A stretch of 64,000 bases of DNA from positions 50,233,511 to 50,297,510 of the forward strand of contig CM064424.1 of assembly GCA_032690845.1 (NCBI GenBank), given 5' to 3'. Made by a program: the position numbers and the translations under genes. The notes below the pieces were generated by a model. It was not told the origin of the DNA, did not search any database, and saw nothing but the letters and a program-made list of their open reading frames with translations. Below, piece after piece: positions 18,879 to 30,935 of this stretch. The stretch is from Eleusine coracana subsp. coracana. Its lineage: Eukaryota > Streptophyta > Magnoliopsida > Poales > Poaceae. The stretch's first letter is position 1; every line of letters begins with the position of its first letter.

Positions 18879-21800
18879 TGTCACACCCATTGTAAGAAGC
18901 AAAATGGGTGCAGTCGTACATGTGCCCAGGATCAAGTTATACACACATACGGTACATCATCAATGGTAAACAGAATAAATATCCATATCCTTTAATTATT
19001 ACATCGTATCTTTATTACAAAAGGACCCGTGGGTCTAGAAGAAAAGTACATTCGATCAGCGGAAATTAACTAGCGTAGATGTCCCAATCACCACAGGCAT
19101 CGACTGGTGGATCATCGCCTAGTACTTGCTTCCTTCATCTTCGTAGTGGCTCCAATCTTCTACTTGGGCTGAACATCAACGTGGTATAGCAAGGGTGAGT
19201 ACGTGTCGTACTCAGCAAGTGGGAGAAAGGTTGACATGGGGTTATAGTCAAGAAAAGGCTTTATAGAGTGGTTTGCTTGAGCTTTTAATTAACCTAAGCA
19301 TCCTATTTACTACGTGGGGTCATCCCAACCATGATTCCACAAGGTGCTATAGTAACCAAGTTCCAACCCATCCCATCTTTCCAACCAAACCCATCCATAC
19401 CCAACTAATCTTGTGAGGATTCCAGTCCGCTCTTGACCGTGAGCATGGCTATCATGATAGTTTGATACTATGTAGAGTTTGTACCACTTTACCCACAAGT
19501 CATGATTCCCTTGGTGCCCGTGGACGCGACCCACATTACACACTTCCTTTGGTGTGTGGCAGGGTTGCACTACGAGGCTTTTCCAAAGGGTCTCCCAGTA
19601 CATGCTAGCCACTAAGGTTCCACTCCCGTCCATAAGTGATAGCCCTTCAACAAACAGCTCATCACCCCAGGAGCCCCCTCTTGAGCCTTTCGGATACAAG
19701 GACAGTCCTCTCGACTTCCATTCCCCGCTCCACCAAATGCTGCACCGACACTAGGAGAAACCTAATTACTAGGCCAAGCCTTACCCATGTCGGTCTTGTG
19801 ATGGCACTGTTTTCATGGGTTGTCACTCCAAGAACTGGTTCCTAGGATCTACAACAAGCCTAGCACCACAACCATGTGCCCGCGGCACCACATCCTTTCC
19901 ACCTGGCTTGCATAGATCCCTAAGCCACGTTGCTAAAAAATTTACCAAACATTTTCCATGTGACATTGTTCATTAATCAAAATTAATATCAGCCCACATC
20001 CCATAAGCCATCTAAGGATTTCCTACCCACAATTCACCCATGGTGTCGAGGCGACAAGGAACAGGGTAAAACAATACTAGGAAAACCCTAACAGTAGGTT
20101 CCCAATCAATTGACACAAACAATGCAATTCTATGGTAACATTTCAATAGGTGTAAAATGCATCAAGGACACTTGCCTTCGTCCTGCACGGAAGATTGCTC
20201 TAACCCTTCAAATTCCTGCTCTTGAAAGTCCTCGTAGGGCGGTCCTTGTGTATGCTCGCCTTTATGTAACAAAATACCGACACAAGCAAAACATACAAAA
20301 AAAATCAATACACAATATGCAACAGAGGAAAAACAATATGTAGATGCAATGAATGCAAAGGTTATGCTCCTACGAGAATTTTGGCGCAAGAATCACCTAA
20401 TTTGGAGTTACGAGTAAAAAGTTACGCTAGTTTGAAGTTTTAGGGGCAAAAGGGTAAAAACAGGGGCTTTTAAGGACCTATTTGTAGTTTTATAAAATTA
20501 CAGGGACTAAAATGTAAATTATTAGGACTGAAAAATAATTACTAAAAAGTATAAGGTTGTTTGTGCAAAATTTTATAACTTAAACATAATTAATAATAAG
20601 TGTAGGGGGTTAAGTGTAAAAAGACAGGGCCAAATTATAATTAAAATTAAGTACAGGGATGTTTCTGTAAATTTTTAGGGCTAAAATAATATTTATACAA
20701 TTAATAAGGATTAAAGTATAATTTAAATTAATTCTAGGGACTAGAACATAATTAAAATCAGTCCATGGGTGTTTTTATAAAATTACAAGGTCAAAATAAT
20801 AGTTCTAATAATGTATAGGGGTGTTTTTGTAAACTTTTACGGCTAAAATAATATTTATACAATTAATAAGGATTAAAGTATAATTTAAAATAATTCTAGG
20901 GACTAAAACATAATTAAAATCAGTCCAGGGGTGTTTTTGTAAAATTACAAGGTCAAAATAATAGTTCTAATAATGTATAGGGGTGTTTCTATAAATTTAA
21001 AGTGCTAAAAATTAATTTTATAAAAATATTTGGGCTTAAATATAAATTTCTATAGTTCTGGACAGAAATAGGGGCTTAAATCTAATTTAAACTAAGTATA
21101 GGGGCTAAAATGCAAAACTGCTAACATTATCCAAGAATTTCTGAATTAAATTTAAACTAAGTACAGGGGCGAGAGGGTCATCGCCGGCGACCGTCCAAGC
21201 GGCGGCGCATGGCGGGGCTTCGCCGGAGACCGGTCGGAATGGCGCTCCGACCAGCCATTCCTCGCCGCGGGGGTTCCAGGAGAGAGAGGGGAGGGAGGGG
21301 AGCCTCACCGAGGTGATGCGCGGGCGCGGGGGAGGCCGGGAGGTGGTCGGCGGCGGGGCTTGGTGGCAGCGGTGGTCGGAGCTCGACGAGGAGGGCCTCC
21401 GGGGGGGGGGGGGGGTCGTGAGCGGGCGGGGAAGAGCGGGGGAGAGGCGGTGGGAACGTGCAATGCCGAGGGGAGGCTTTATAGGCGCGGAGGGGGACAG
21501 AATCGAGCCGGCGCGAGGTCTCCAGCCATCAATGGCCACAGGTGCCATTGATGCGTGCGGGAGCATCATAACGGCCGAAACGGCCGGAAGTGGGGGGGGG
21601 GGGGGGGGGAGGGGAAGTGGAGGTGGTCGCGCGTGCTTGGGCGCCGGTTTCGGGAGCTAGGGAGGCCGGGGGAAGGAGATCGACGGGTCGGCTCAGTTGC
21701 CGGCGGCGGGGAGAGAGATCGGCGGGAGGAGGGGGATGATAGGTGGGGCTCGCGTGCCAGCGAGAGAGAGAGAGAGCGGGAGGGGAGTGGGCCGCGGCGT

Positions 21801-22218
21801 GCACGCGCTGGGCCGGCCGGGAGTTGGGCCGCGGGGCTGGTTGGGCTGCGGGAGGGGGAGAGAAGGGAAGTGAAGGCGGCTTGGGTCGAGAGAGGGGAGT
21901 GGGGAGAGGGGAGGAGAGCTCCGGGTGGGCTGAATTGGTGGGTTCGGCCCAGTTCTGGTTTTTTTTCTCCTTTTTCTTTTCTTTCCTAATTCCTTTCCTC
22001 TCTAAATTCTATTCTAATTTCTATTCCTAATTCCCTGGTCACTAATTAATAATTAACTAAATCATAATGCAATAAAAATCTATATGAACATGTCATGCGA
22101 TGCAAATGCAACAATTAATTTAATTTATTATAAAAACAATTTGTCCTAGGTTATTTAATTAAACTCCTAAATGCTAATAGTTGACATTTTTAGAATTTTA
22201 CAAAGGTAGGGTGTTACA
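18879..22218 (-). repeat. T2 LTR-a (5' LTR)
   Basis: This 3.34-kb LTR runs antisense from TGTAACACCC at 22218 to GGGTGTGACA at 18879. It is co-linear with LTR-b, but lacks the hairpin block found at 11700-11858. It has G-run expansions at about 21403-21414 and 21593-21609. The ORFs at 19310-22030 on both strands are LTR shadows. TATA-like CTATAAAG lies at 21477-21484 (antisense). Confidence 0.9.
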
Positions 22219-22223
22219 AGCAC

Positions 22224-22685
22224 CCTGTGGATAAATGGTTGGGATGACCCCACTTAGTAATTAGGATGCATAGGAAATTAAAAGCTCATACAATAAACCC
22301 CCTTTAAAGCCTTCCTTGTCTCTAGCCCCATGTCATCTTTTTTCCCAATTGCTAAGTACGACACGTACTCACCCTTGCTACATACCACATTGCTGCTCAG
22401 GTACAAGAGAAGGATGGTACAACAATGAAGACAATGGAGAAGAGCTCTAGGCCTGCGGTCTTCCGGTCGACTTCCTGTGGGAGCTGAAGGACGCCAACGC
22501 TTAGTTTATTCTGCTGCAATGTAATCTTTTTTTCTTTTGACCTATGGGTCATCGTTGTAATAATATGATTGATTTAATAAAGATATTGTTCTGTTATCAC
22601 AATAATTGTCTTGTGTGCGTGAGAAATTGATCCTCGGCACGCATACAGATGCATTCGGTTTCGATCATTGGAACCGGGTGTGACA
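22224..22685 (+). repeat. T1 5' LTR, second segment
   Basis: The T1 5' LTR resumes after T2 and ends GGGTGTGACA at 22685. From 22540 it matches the end of the 3' LTR (25529-25671). Confidence 0.88.
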
Positions 22686-23547
22686 AGTGGTATCAGAGCT
22701 ATATCGACCACCGGACGCAAGTCTAGATAGAATGACCGTGCCATAGGTTCTATTTTCATAACTAGTATTTGGAAAACTTTGGCCTCTATAATAATTCTTC
22801 TATCTTCTGTCCTTCATTCCTATTTTCTCTTTACTTATCTATTCTCAAATGTTTGACAAATGCTATTTCTACTATTTCTTTTCCCTTTCAAATTATTAGT
22901 TTGGTTGGCCTAAAGTGCTCACGAACAAGATGAATGACATTGGAGATTTCACAAGCTAGTTCTACTCAATATGAAGACGAAGAATGGACAACCAAACATG
23001 AAGACTCTTCACAACACTAAGGACATTGATCATCACTCTGCATCGAGCTTGAAGAAGGACCTTACGCATAATCGTGATTTAGGACCTTTCCCACCTTAGG
23101 ATAATAAATGCTAGATGAAATGACGTTGCTAATTGTATGCTTGTGTTGCTTGTGGTGTGCTATATTTGAGTTGGATCTTTGATTGAGTGTTGGTATACTT
23201 GCAAAGCATTTAGCTTTGTTATCACATCATTAGTTATACCTTGGTTTAGTTTAGTTGGGGTTATCATTTTTCTCCATTCTTTGTTATCTTACCTTCACTC
23301 TATTCCATTCTAGCCTCTTATGACCTAACCAAATCCAAGAGATGTTGATGTCAACATTTATAGACTTTGGAGGTAGCACCGACAAAAGGACGTCAAGATT
23401 TTCCTTTGAGAAGTCACAAGAGTAAACACAACCGGTCAATGGAGAAAATTGAGTTCAAGATGGACGATGAAAAGGAAGCCTACCTAAACCATCTCTTGCT
23501 AGCCACGTAGAATCTCGGGGCGAGATTCCTGTTAAGAGGGGTAGTAT
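22686..23547 (+). other. T1 internal region: PBS, no coding capacity, PPT
   Basis: The PBS TGGTATCAGAGC is at 22688-22699, right after the LTR. No ORF above 60 codons in the sense direction was found, and no gag or pol motif. The 3' end reads 'CGGGGCGAGATTCCTG' followed by a purine tract 'TTAAGAGGGG' before the 3' LTR, as in Tekay-type elements. The whole internal region is only about 0.86 kb. Confidence 0.8.
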
Positions 23548-25671
23548 TGTCACACCCCAAAATTTTAAATTTTGGTTTGTGACCCAATTCCACTAAATTT
23601 CAATATTTTTATAATAGAATAAAATTTTATTATAAATTAATTAGAGAATTATAAATTTATTTTTAGGAAAAAAATTAATTTCTAAATTAAATAAATCAAT
23701 TTAGGTTTTAATTATTATGTTTGTTGCATTCATGCCGTGATTAAATGCATTTGATTTTTATTGGGTGGAAAATGTTTTCAAAACTCGTTAGAAGTCGATT
23801 TGTTTTGGGAAGAATATAGAATAGAATTAAGAAGGGAAAATAAAAGAGAAAAGAAGGGGACACAAGCCTCTGGGCCAAAACATCCCAACCAGGCCCACCC
23901 TGCACTCCATCTCTTCCTTTTCTTTTCCCCCACCCTGGCTACCTGGGCCAAAACACCCCCCTCCTTGCAGCCCATTTCTCTCCCTGGTTCCCTCCCCCTC
24001 TCTCGGCCTGGGCCGATTCTTCCCCGACCCGGCTTCCCCTCCTCTCCCTTCGGCCTTGGGCCATTTCTTCCCGAGGCCCACTCCACTCCTCTCTCTCCTA
24101 GGCTGGCCTAGCCCAGTGCACCCCGCTTGGCCCACCCCGTCCCCGGCCTCGTGCGGCCCAACCACCCCGGCCTCCCTCGGCCCACGCCACGCCCCGGCCC
24201 GGCTCCTCCAAACCCTAACCCTACCGCGTGGCCACTGCCACCATGCCTTGCCGTGCTTGCCCGGCTATCCTAGGGCTGCGCGCCCCTATAAAAGTGCAGG
24301 GACCCGCGCGCCCCGTGCCTCTCCTGCACCCCCTGTCCCCGCCGCCTCTCCGCGCTTTGCCACCAGCCGTCGCTGCTCGTCGTCGCTCCACCGAGTTCCG
24401 CTGCCGACTCCCCGCCGTCGCCCGGCCTCCTCGGCCCTTCCCGTATTCTCACGACGCCCCAGGTGATCTCGCCTCCCGCCCCCGCCTCGCCTGCACCCCT
24501 TCCCGCAGTCGCGCGCGTGCCGGAACGTCGCTCCCGCGAGCTCCGACAAGCCGCCAATGGCCACCGCGCCATCGGTGCACCGTGGACCACGGACTGCTGA
24601 TCAACCACGGGTCCACGGTGGCATAGACCAAGTCCATGATGTTTAGGGTTAATTTATTTAATTAAAAACCCCGTAATTGTTAGTTTTATGCTCAGGCCCC
24701 TATCCTTTGTTTTAATTACGATTTAAACCTGATTTTCTGCAGTATATTTCTAAATTATATTTTAGCCCCTAAATTTTATAAAAACACCCCTGTACATATT
24801 TTTAATTATATTTTAATCTTGTAAATTTTATCAAAACAACCCTATACCTTCTAGTAATTTAATTTTAGCCCTAAATTTTTATAAGTAATAATTAGGCTGG
24901 GCATTTTACACTTAGGCCCCTGTACTTATTTCTAATTATATTTTAGTCCTATATTTTTTACACTTTAGCCCCTGAGCTTATTATAAATTACATTTTAGTC
25001 CCTAAACTTTTCATAAACTATATTTTCACCCTGTTATTTTAGAATTTAATCCCTATACTTCTCTAAAATTACTTTTAGGGCCCTAAACCTATCTATTTTT
25101 ACTGTTTTAGACCTAAAACCTCAAACCTTCATAACTTTTCAACTTAACTCGGATTTAAGTAATTCTTGAGCCAACATGATCATAGTGATTAATATTATCT
25201 ATTTATATTGTCTTATAGTAATATGCTAATTTTACTATTTTAACCCGACACCTTTAAACCTTCATAACTTTTCACTCGTAACTTCGATTTAGATGATTCT
25301 TGCGCTCACGCGATCGTAGAAATACGTACTATCTTTTGAGATTGCTTTGAAAGTACCTTATTATTGTTTGGTGTACTGTTTCTTAGTTTGTTTATATGAT
25401 TGTGTGCATGTCATGCCTACGTGACGTCAATTAGAGAACGTGTTGATCCTGAAATCGCAAGAGCGTGAATTGAAGACCTGAGTAGCAACATCCATTTTCA
25501 GGCAAGTGTCCTTGATGCGTTTTGTACCTATGGGTCACCATTGTAATAATATAATCAATTTAATAAAGATATTGTTCTTTTACCACAATAATTGTCCTGT
25601 GTGCGTGAGAAATTGATCCTGGGCACGGATATAGATGCATTCGGTTTCAGTCGTTGGAACCGGGTGTGACA
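23548..25671 (+). repeat. T1 3' LTR (internally deleted)
   Basis: It starts TGTCACACCCC and ends GGGTGTGACA. Relative to the 5' LTR it lacks about 1.15 kb, joined at an ACCTAT repeat (5' LTR copies at 3374-3379 and 22540-22545). It keeps about 255 bp near 24785-25045 that the 5' LTR lost. TATA box CTATAAAAG is at 24286-24294. The ORFs at 23761-24637 are not genes. Confidence 0.88.
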
Positions 25672-25676
25672 CTCTT

Positions 25677-26616
25677 GGACCTTACCAATTATCCTCAGGT
25701 ATTCCACTGGCCAAGAGAGGTCTCCAAGACCCAGCAACGAAGTTATATAGGATCCCAACCTCAAACTAGCCGTTACTCCACAAAATTGCCTTTCTGGACA
25801 CACTGACCGGACTGTCCGGTCACTGCCTGACCGGACTGTCCGGTCACTCTAGTAACAGCTCTCCCAGCCGTTGGCTCCCCTGTCCAGGCAAGATCCTATA
25901 CAGACCGGACTGTCCGGTCACTGGACCGGACCGTCCGGTTCACTTTCTCTCTCCATTCTAGGAGGGTCCACAAACTGCATCCTCTCTACCGTTCCTACAC
26001 TCCTACTGATCGGACCGTCCAGGCAGCGGACTGGACCGTCCGATCTGTATGGAGTCTCCTGCAGATGGAGTCCCCTCGCGCTAAGTCCTGGAAAACTCCA
26101 CATAGTGACCGTACAGTCCGGTCACCTCTGACCCCTCTGTCCGGTCACTACGTCCAGAAGCTGACACTTGTTGTCCTCACTTAACATTGTTTTTCGGCTT
26201 CTCCGAACAACTCCTTAGCTTCTCCACTGTCAACTGGTGCCTGTGATTTCACCGAGCAACCTTGCACATCACCGACTAGACATGACCTAAGAGAATGACC
26301 TAGACTCCCTTGATAGTCCGGTTTTTCCTATGGACTCAAAGCCTAACAACTAGACAAGTGTACCAAACACTTGCTCCATAGCTTGTTCTCCACTTTGATC
26401 CATCTCCATCAACCCTTGGACTCCATCAAGCTCATCGAGCCTCCATGCTTGTGGTCATCTTCATCAATCGCAAAGGATGTCATAGACAATCATCATATGA
26501 CAGAAAGGGTTTCCTACACGAATAACACTCGTGTAGATGTTTGTCACATTTCATGTTTGTCATGCATCACCAAAATTCCATACCTCGGGGTGACCTCAAT
26601 GGTCATGATCCTTACA
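25677..26616 (-). mobile_element. SIRE solo LTR, right segment
   Basis: This completes the LTR begun at 655. It contains the promoter region (antisense TATA-like 'CCTATATAAC' near 25744-25753) and many 'GACCGGACNGTCCGGTC' palindromes between 25804 and 26145. It ends at antisense TGTAAGGATC (26616), followed by TSD TGCAG. Confidence 0.85.
25804..25945. repeat. GACCGGACNGTCCGGTC palindrome doublets (SIRE LTR)
   Basis: Two doublets: 24-bp spacing at 25804-25846 and 21-bp spacing at 25912-25945. They occur in the SIRE LTRs of this window and are well known in maize Opie/Ji relatives. Confidence 0.85.
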
Positions 26617-26621
26617 TGCAG

Positions 26622-27399
26622 GCAAGTAGGTGAAATACTACTCTATGTCCATGCCTGTGGCTCTCCTCATAGCCTGGTAGGTGGTGTACTATCGGGGCAC
26701 GCACAGTCTAGACTTGCCCTTCTTGGCAAGATAGCGTCTCAGTCCCTCACCAATCCTCCTCTGAAGACCAGTCTAATATCTCCCTCCTCCAGTAGGGTCC
26801 CTAGGAACTAGAACCCACTGCTCAAAGGGGATGAGATGACTCACCTTATGGTCCTTGGCAGGAACCTTAAGGATGTCACCCTCTCTAGCTACAGCTACCA
26901 GCCTTTGTAGCCTCCTGGAGCACACGTCACAAGTGCACTGTAGGTCTCCTGCCTGGTGAACTGACATCTAGGGTCTTGTCTATAATGGCTACTTTGACTT
27001 CTCCTCCTCAAACTCCGTAGACTCAGACTCACTGTTCTCCTTTGACTCCTCCTGCTGCCTAGAGGGTCCCTGCTATGTAGGTCTCGACGACCTCTCCTGA
27101 CGAGAAGTCGGAGTACCCTGCGACCACAGTGGTAACCTCACTCCTGTATAAAACTCTGGGGCTGCTGTCCTTTGCCTGGTGCTCCTCCTACGGCCCTGGT
27201 CATCTGTCTGTGTCATTGTGATCAGCAGTGATCCAGGTGTCCTGCGTGAAGTCTCCACAACATCTAAGTGTTGTGCCAACCATCTGGCTCTCTCTAACTC
27301 AAGGTCTAGTCTAGTCCTCTTCTTGCCTCTGGGCTTCTCTACTACCTTGCCCTTTCCCTTGTCTTGATCACCTGCTCCTATCATCTCTGCTACTGTCAA
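26622..27399 (-). pseudogene. Decayed ORF1-like gene, proximal part
   Basis: The frame opens at ATG 27399 ('MTVAEMIGAGDQDKGKGK'). It runs with TAG stops at 27073, 26773, 26689 and 26638, plus three between 26968 and 27000. It meets the solo LTR and continues in frame at 649. The N-terminus is Lys/Arg/Gly-rich; a 'CTCDVCSRRLQRLV' piece is Cys-containing but is not a clear zinc motif. It resembles ORF1-type proteins of grass Athila-like elements by eye only. Confidence 0.5.
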
Positions 27400-28610
27400 G
27401 TGTCACTGCACTCACGTAGGTATAGATAGGATAAGCATAGACCTTATATAAGTCTACACGCACAACATCGTTAGGTAAGAATGCACAATAGAAATCCTAG
27501 CACTGGGATGAAGGACATGATCACTAGACAAATAAAACAATATGACAATAGTAATCATTGACTATAAGTGGCTGGTGCGAGTCAACTAGTGTATAGTCAA
27601 ATAGTTGCCAATAAATCTAATTGTAGACTAGACAGGAGACAACCCTAGAATTGCAATTAACAGATATGCATGGAATTTAATTGCAATCTAGGTTGAGCCA
27701 ATTAATCATAATTAATGCAATTAAATAATGGGAATTTAATCTAACTGCATCAATCAAGAAAAATGCTCTCTAATTAGGGCATAATTTGATGAATTGGAAG
27801 AAAGGCACAATACTCTAGGGGAACGAAGACGAAATCGAAACCGAGAAACATGCAATCGATCGCTGAAAATTAGAGCTTTTTAGGCTCGCTGACAATGGAG
27901 ATGAGCTCGGCTCTGTGATGCTTCTAGTGTGTGTGTGAGCAGGTGGAAGCAGCAGTGACAGCGCACGATGATGAGATAGGAAGAAGCGCTCGGTGATGAA
28001 GCTGCAGCAAGCGACGAGTAGTCGCATGATGGCGATGGTGCTAGGGTTTGCGCGAGCGCGGCGCAAGCGGGCAGAGCAAAGCGGTGAGCGGTGGTGCTAC
28101 TGCACTAATGCGGGGTCGTGATGAGGTGGCTCGTTATTGCGGGAGCGAGGTCGGCATCGGAGGCGAGGCGGGAGCGGCAACGGTGGAGTCCTAGTCGTGC
28201 TCTCGGCTTTGCGTAGAGAACGAAGACAGAAACAAAGTTTCCCGACTTTGTCCTAGGTCAAACATAAACAACAGCCGATATCAAGCAAGGCAAAATCAAC
28301 GGCCTGGATTTGGAATGCGTCACGCATTTTTGATATAGTGACCGGACTGTCCGCTCCTTACACAGTATCGTCCAGTGAGTTTGAGACTCCTAGAAATCAA
28401 GGTTCTGGATGAACAGAACTTAGTGTAGATCGGACTGTCCGGTCTTAATAAATAGTTCTCTCCGATCTCCATTTCTAGTCACTCAAAGTAGACAGACAAA
28501 TCATACTATATGATCTATTGATCTGATCATATGGTCACTACCAGGATTTTCATGGAATAAAGAATTTCTTGATTTTCCAAGTGTCCCCACCAAACACTCA
28601 AATAAATACT
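27400..28610 (-). other. Leader/flank of the ORF1-type element, no gene seen
   Basis: This is AT-rich leader sequence, then a GC-rich antisense block (about 27890-28250), then sequence with two degenerate 'CCGGACNGTCC' palindromes (about 28340 and 28435). No coding frame is supported; the 83-codon ORF at 27815-28066 looks like chance. The right end abuts A2. Confidence 0.5.
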
Positions 28611-30328
28611 TGTAAGGATCATGACCATTGAGGTCACCCTAAGGTATGATATTTTGGTGATGAATGAGAAACATGAAATATGACTAATGTCTACATGAGT
28701 GTTGTTCATGTAGGAAACCTTTTCTACCTTATGATGATTGTCGACGACATCCTTGGTGATTAATGACAATGACCACAAGCATGGAGGCTTGATGAGCTTG
28801 ATGGATTCCAAGGGTTGATGAAGATGGATCAAGGCTAATGACAAGCTATGGAGCAAGTGTTGGGTACACTTGCCTAGTTGTTAGGGATTTGAGTCCATAG
28901 GAAAAACCGGACTATTAGGAGGGTCTAGGTCATTCTCTTAGGTCATGTCTAGTCGGTGATGTGCAAGGTTGCTCGGTGAAATCACAGACACTAGTTGATA
29001 GTGGAGAAGCCAAGGAGCTATTTGGAGAAGCCGGGAAACGAAGTCAAGCGAGGACGAGGAGTTTCAGCTTCAGGATGAAGTGACCGGATTGTACGGTCAC
29101 TCAGAGGTTTTGTCTGGAGGCTACAGCGACTCAGTGAGGAATCTGTCTATGCCAGAGTCTATATAGACCAGATGTTCCGGTCAGTACGACTTGCACAGGG
29201 CGGAGAGGAAACCAACACCAAAATGTTTCTAGACTGGAGAGAGAAATGGACCGGATGGTTCGGTCAGCAGAAGTCAGCAGACGGGTTAGAGTCGTTGGAG
29301 CTCGAGTTGCAGTGACCGGACAGTCCGGTCAGGCAGTGACCGGACTGTATGGTCAGCAGGCCCAGAAAGCTAATTTCGTGGAGCAATGACTAGTTTGAGG
29401 TTGGGAGCCTATATAACTTCATTGCTGGGGTCTTTGTGACCTCTCTTGGCTAGTGGAATACTTGAGAGCATTTGGTACGGTCCAAGAGGAAAATAGGAGA
29501 GCACTAGGAGGAGATATTGCATATCTTGAGAGTGCTTGTGAGAGTAACAAGGAGCGATCTTGCACATCTAAGCTAGGGTGTCCTTGATGGTGTGATCTAG
29601 GTTGTTACTCTTGGTCTATGGTGAGACATAGGCCGGTTAGGAGTCGGTGATCGAGCCTATCGTGATTGGTTGTGAAGGCCGTCACACGTTTGTACACGGT
29701 TTGACCCCGCCGGTGAAAGGGGTATCAATATTGAGCGCCCGTGTTGGCTTGGAGAGTCCGACAAGTTCTCGAGGGAGACGAGCTTGTGCTTTGGTAACAA
29801 CGGTGACGCAGACCGTGTCCTCACTTGGGGAGTGATTGCGGGCTTGTGGGTGAGAACTCCACTTGGTGGTGGGAGGGACCGGAACTCTAGAGGGAGTGGT
29901 CCAATGAGGAGTAGGGGAAGGCGCCATCCTTTTGAGACCTCGGGAAAAAATCATGAGCCATCTCTTACTCTACTCCTTACTTTGATGCATTACTTTTCGC
30001 ATTTACATACCGTGCTATTCATGATTGTCTGCTTGTCTTATTCTAGTTGATCACCTTCTAGACTTGCATGAATAGGCTTCTTGCTTGCTAGTAGTGTTTG
30101 ATCTTCCGGATTTGATCACTAGCTTGCATAGAGTTGTATTGCTTTTGTGTGATCCACTCTTATGCTTAGGATGTTGTTCCTTTCATAGGTTCATTATCTT
30201 GCTAGTGTGATCACTACTAGGATTCTGTAGGAGTTGTTTTGAGTGGTTGGTTCTAGGAATTGGCAAATTTGGTACATAGTGCGAGTTCCCGATTCACCCC
30301 CCCCCTCTCGGTCACTCGGTCCTTTCAA
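28611..30328 (+). repeat. A2 outer 5' LTR copy
   Basis: This is a full-length LTR, closer to the 3' LTR than to the partial LTR at 30486-30774. TATA box CTATATAAC lies at about 29410-29418. Palindromes of the 'GACCGGAC' type lie between 29078 and 29365. Confidence 0.85.
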
Positions 30329-30485
30329 CACTGCACTTGGAGCATGAAGGGAACTTTCAAACACTCCTTCTCAAATAGCGGCTCTCTATGGCCTTATAAT
30401 TTTCGCAAATGCCAAATGAAGAATCGAGCAAATAAGAACCAAGGTAATTAAGAGCCAAATGGGTATGTATGAGCCTTAGTCCATG
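30329..30485 (+). repeat. 157-bp copy of the sequence flanking A2's 3' LTR
   Basis: From 'ACACTGCACTTGGAGC' to 'CCTTAGTCCATG' this matches 43501-43658, which is element D sequence beyond the 3' LTR. It does not belong inside an A2 5' end. Confidence 0.88.
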
Positions 30486-30774
30486 TACTCCACTAGTTCC
30501 TTATCTTGTAGAATTGCATGAGTAGGATCCTTCGCTAGCTTGTGGTGTGCTTCCGCGTTGCTTTATTACTAGCTTGCATAGGAGTTGTATTGACTTGAGT
30601 AATCCACTAGTATGCTTAGGTTATTGTTCCTTTTATAGGGCTTCTATCTTACTAGTGTGATCACCACTAGAATTGTTATAGGAGTTGTTTGAGTGGTTGA
30701 TTTTGGAAATTGGTGAAATTGGTACGTAGTGCGAGTTCCCAATTCACCCCCCTCTCGGTCACTCAGTCCTTTCA
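30486..30774 (+). repeat. A2 original 5' LTR remnant
   Basis: These are the last ~290 bp of an LTR ending TCCTTTCA, directly followed by the PBS. It is more diverged from the other two copies than they are from each other. Confidence 0.82.
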
Positions 30775-30776
30775 AG

Positions 30777-30789
30777 TGGTATCAGAGCC
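30777..30789 (+). other. Primer-binding site of A2
   Basis: TGGTATCAGAGCC lies two bases after the LTR end and is complementary to initiator-Met tRNA. Confidence 0.9.
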
Positions 30790-30935
30790 AAGAGCTCATC
30801 ATAAGGCTTAACCGTCTTGAGTAGTGACTGCATTGAGTTGGTATGTCATCCCATTCAGGACGGATCATGGCTCATCGAAGGATCGCTTTAAAAGCTACCT
30901 AAATGCCATGAGCCTGGATGAGTTGATGGATAGTC

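Larger units (their letters stand above)
4209..22218 (-). mobile_element. T2: tandem Tekay-type chromovirus array, antisense
   Basis: Reading antisense, the order is LTR-a (22218-18879), internal-a (18878-12914), LTR-b (12913-6912, split by B), internal-b (6911-5369, truncated) and LTR-c (5368-4209, partial). One AGCAC duplication flanks everything. LTR start TGTAACACCC, a PPT with six G, a PBS for tRNA-iMet and a C-terminal integrase chromodomain identify a Tekay-type Ty3/gypsy chromovirus. The extra LTR and second internal region are best explained by unequal recombination between LTRs, followed by deletion in the second unit. Confidence 0.88.
1656..25671 (+). mobile_element. T1: non-autonomous Tekay-like gypsy element (hosts T2)
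   Basis: T1 starts TGTCACACCCC and ends GGGTGTGACA, flanked by CTCTT. Its order is 5' LTR (1656-4208 plus 22224-22685), PBS (22688-22699), an internal region of about 0.86 kb without coding capacity, PPT, and 3' LTR (23548-25671). The LTR ends and the 3' signature resemble Tekay/RIRE3-type chromoviruses. With no gag or pol it must have depended on proteins supplied in trans. T2 interrupts its 5' LTR after 4208. Tekay-like assignment is inference from LTR style; the element boundaries are direct. Confidence 0.85.

Noticed and set aside
27815..28066. 83-codon antisense ORF with Ser/Leu-rich start resembling a signal peptide
   Set aside because: Low-complexity leader sequence of a decayed element; no supporting homology by eye.
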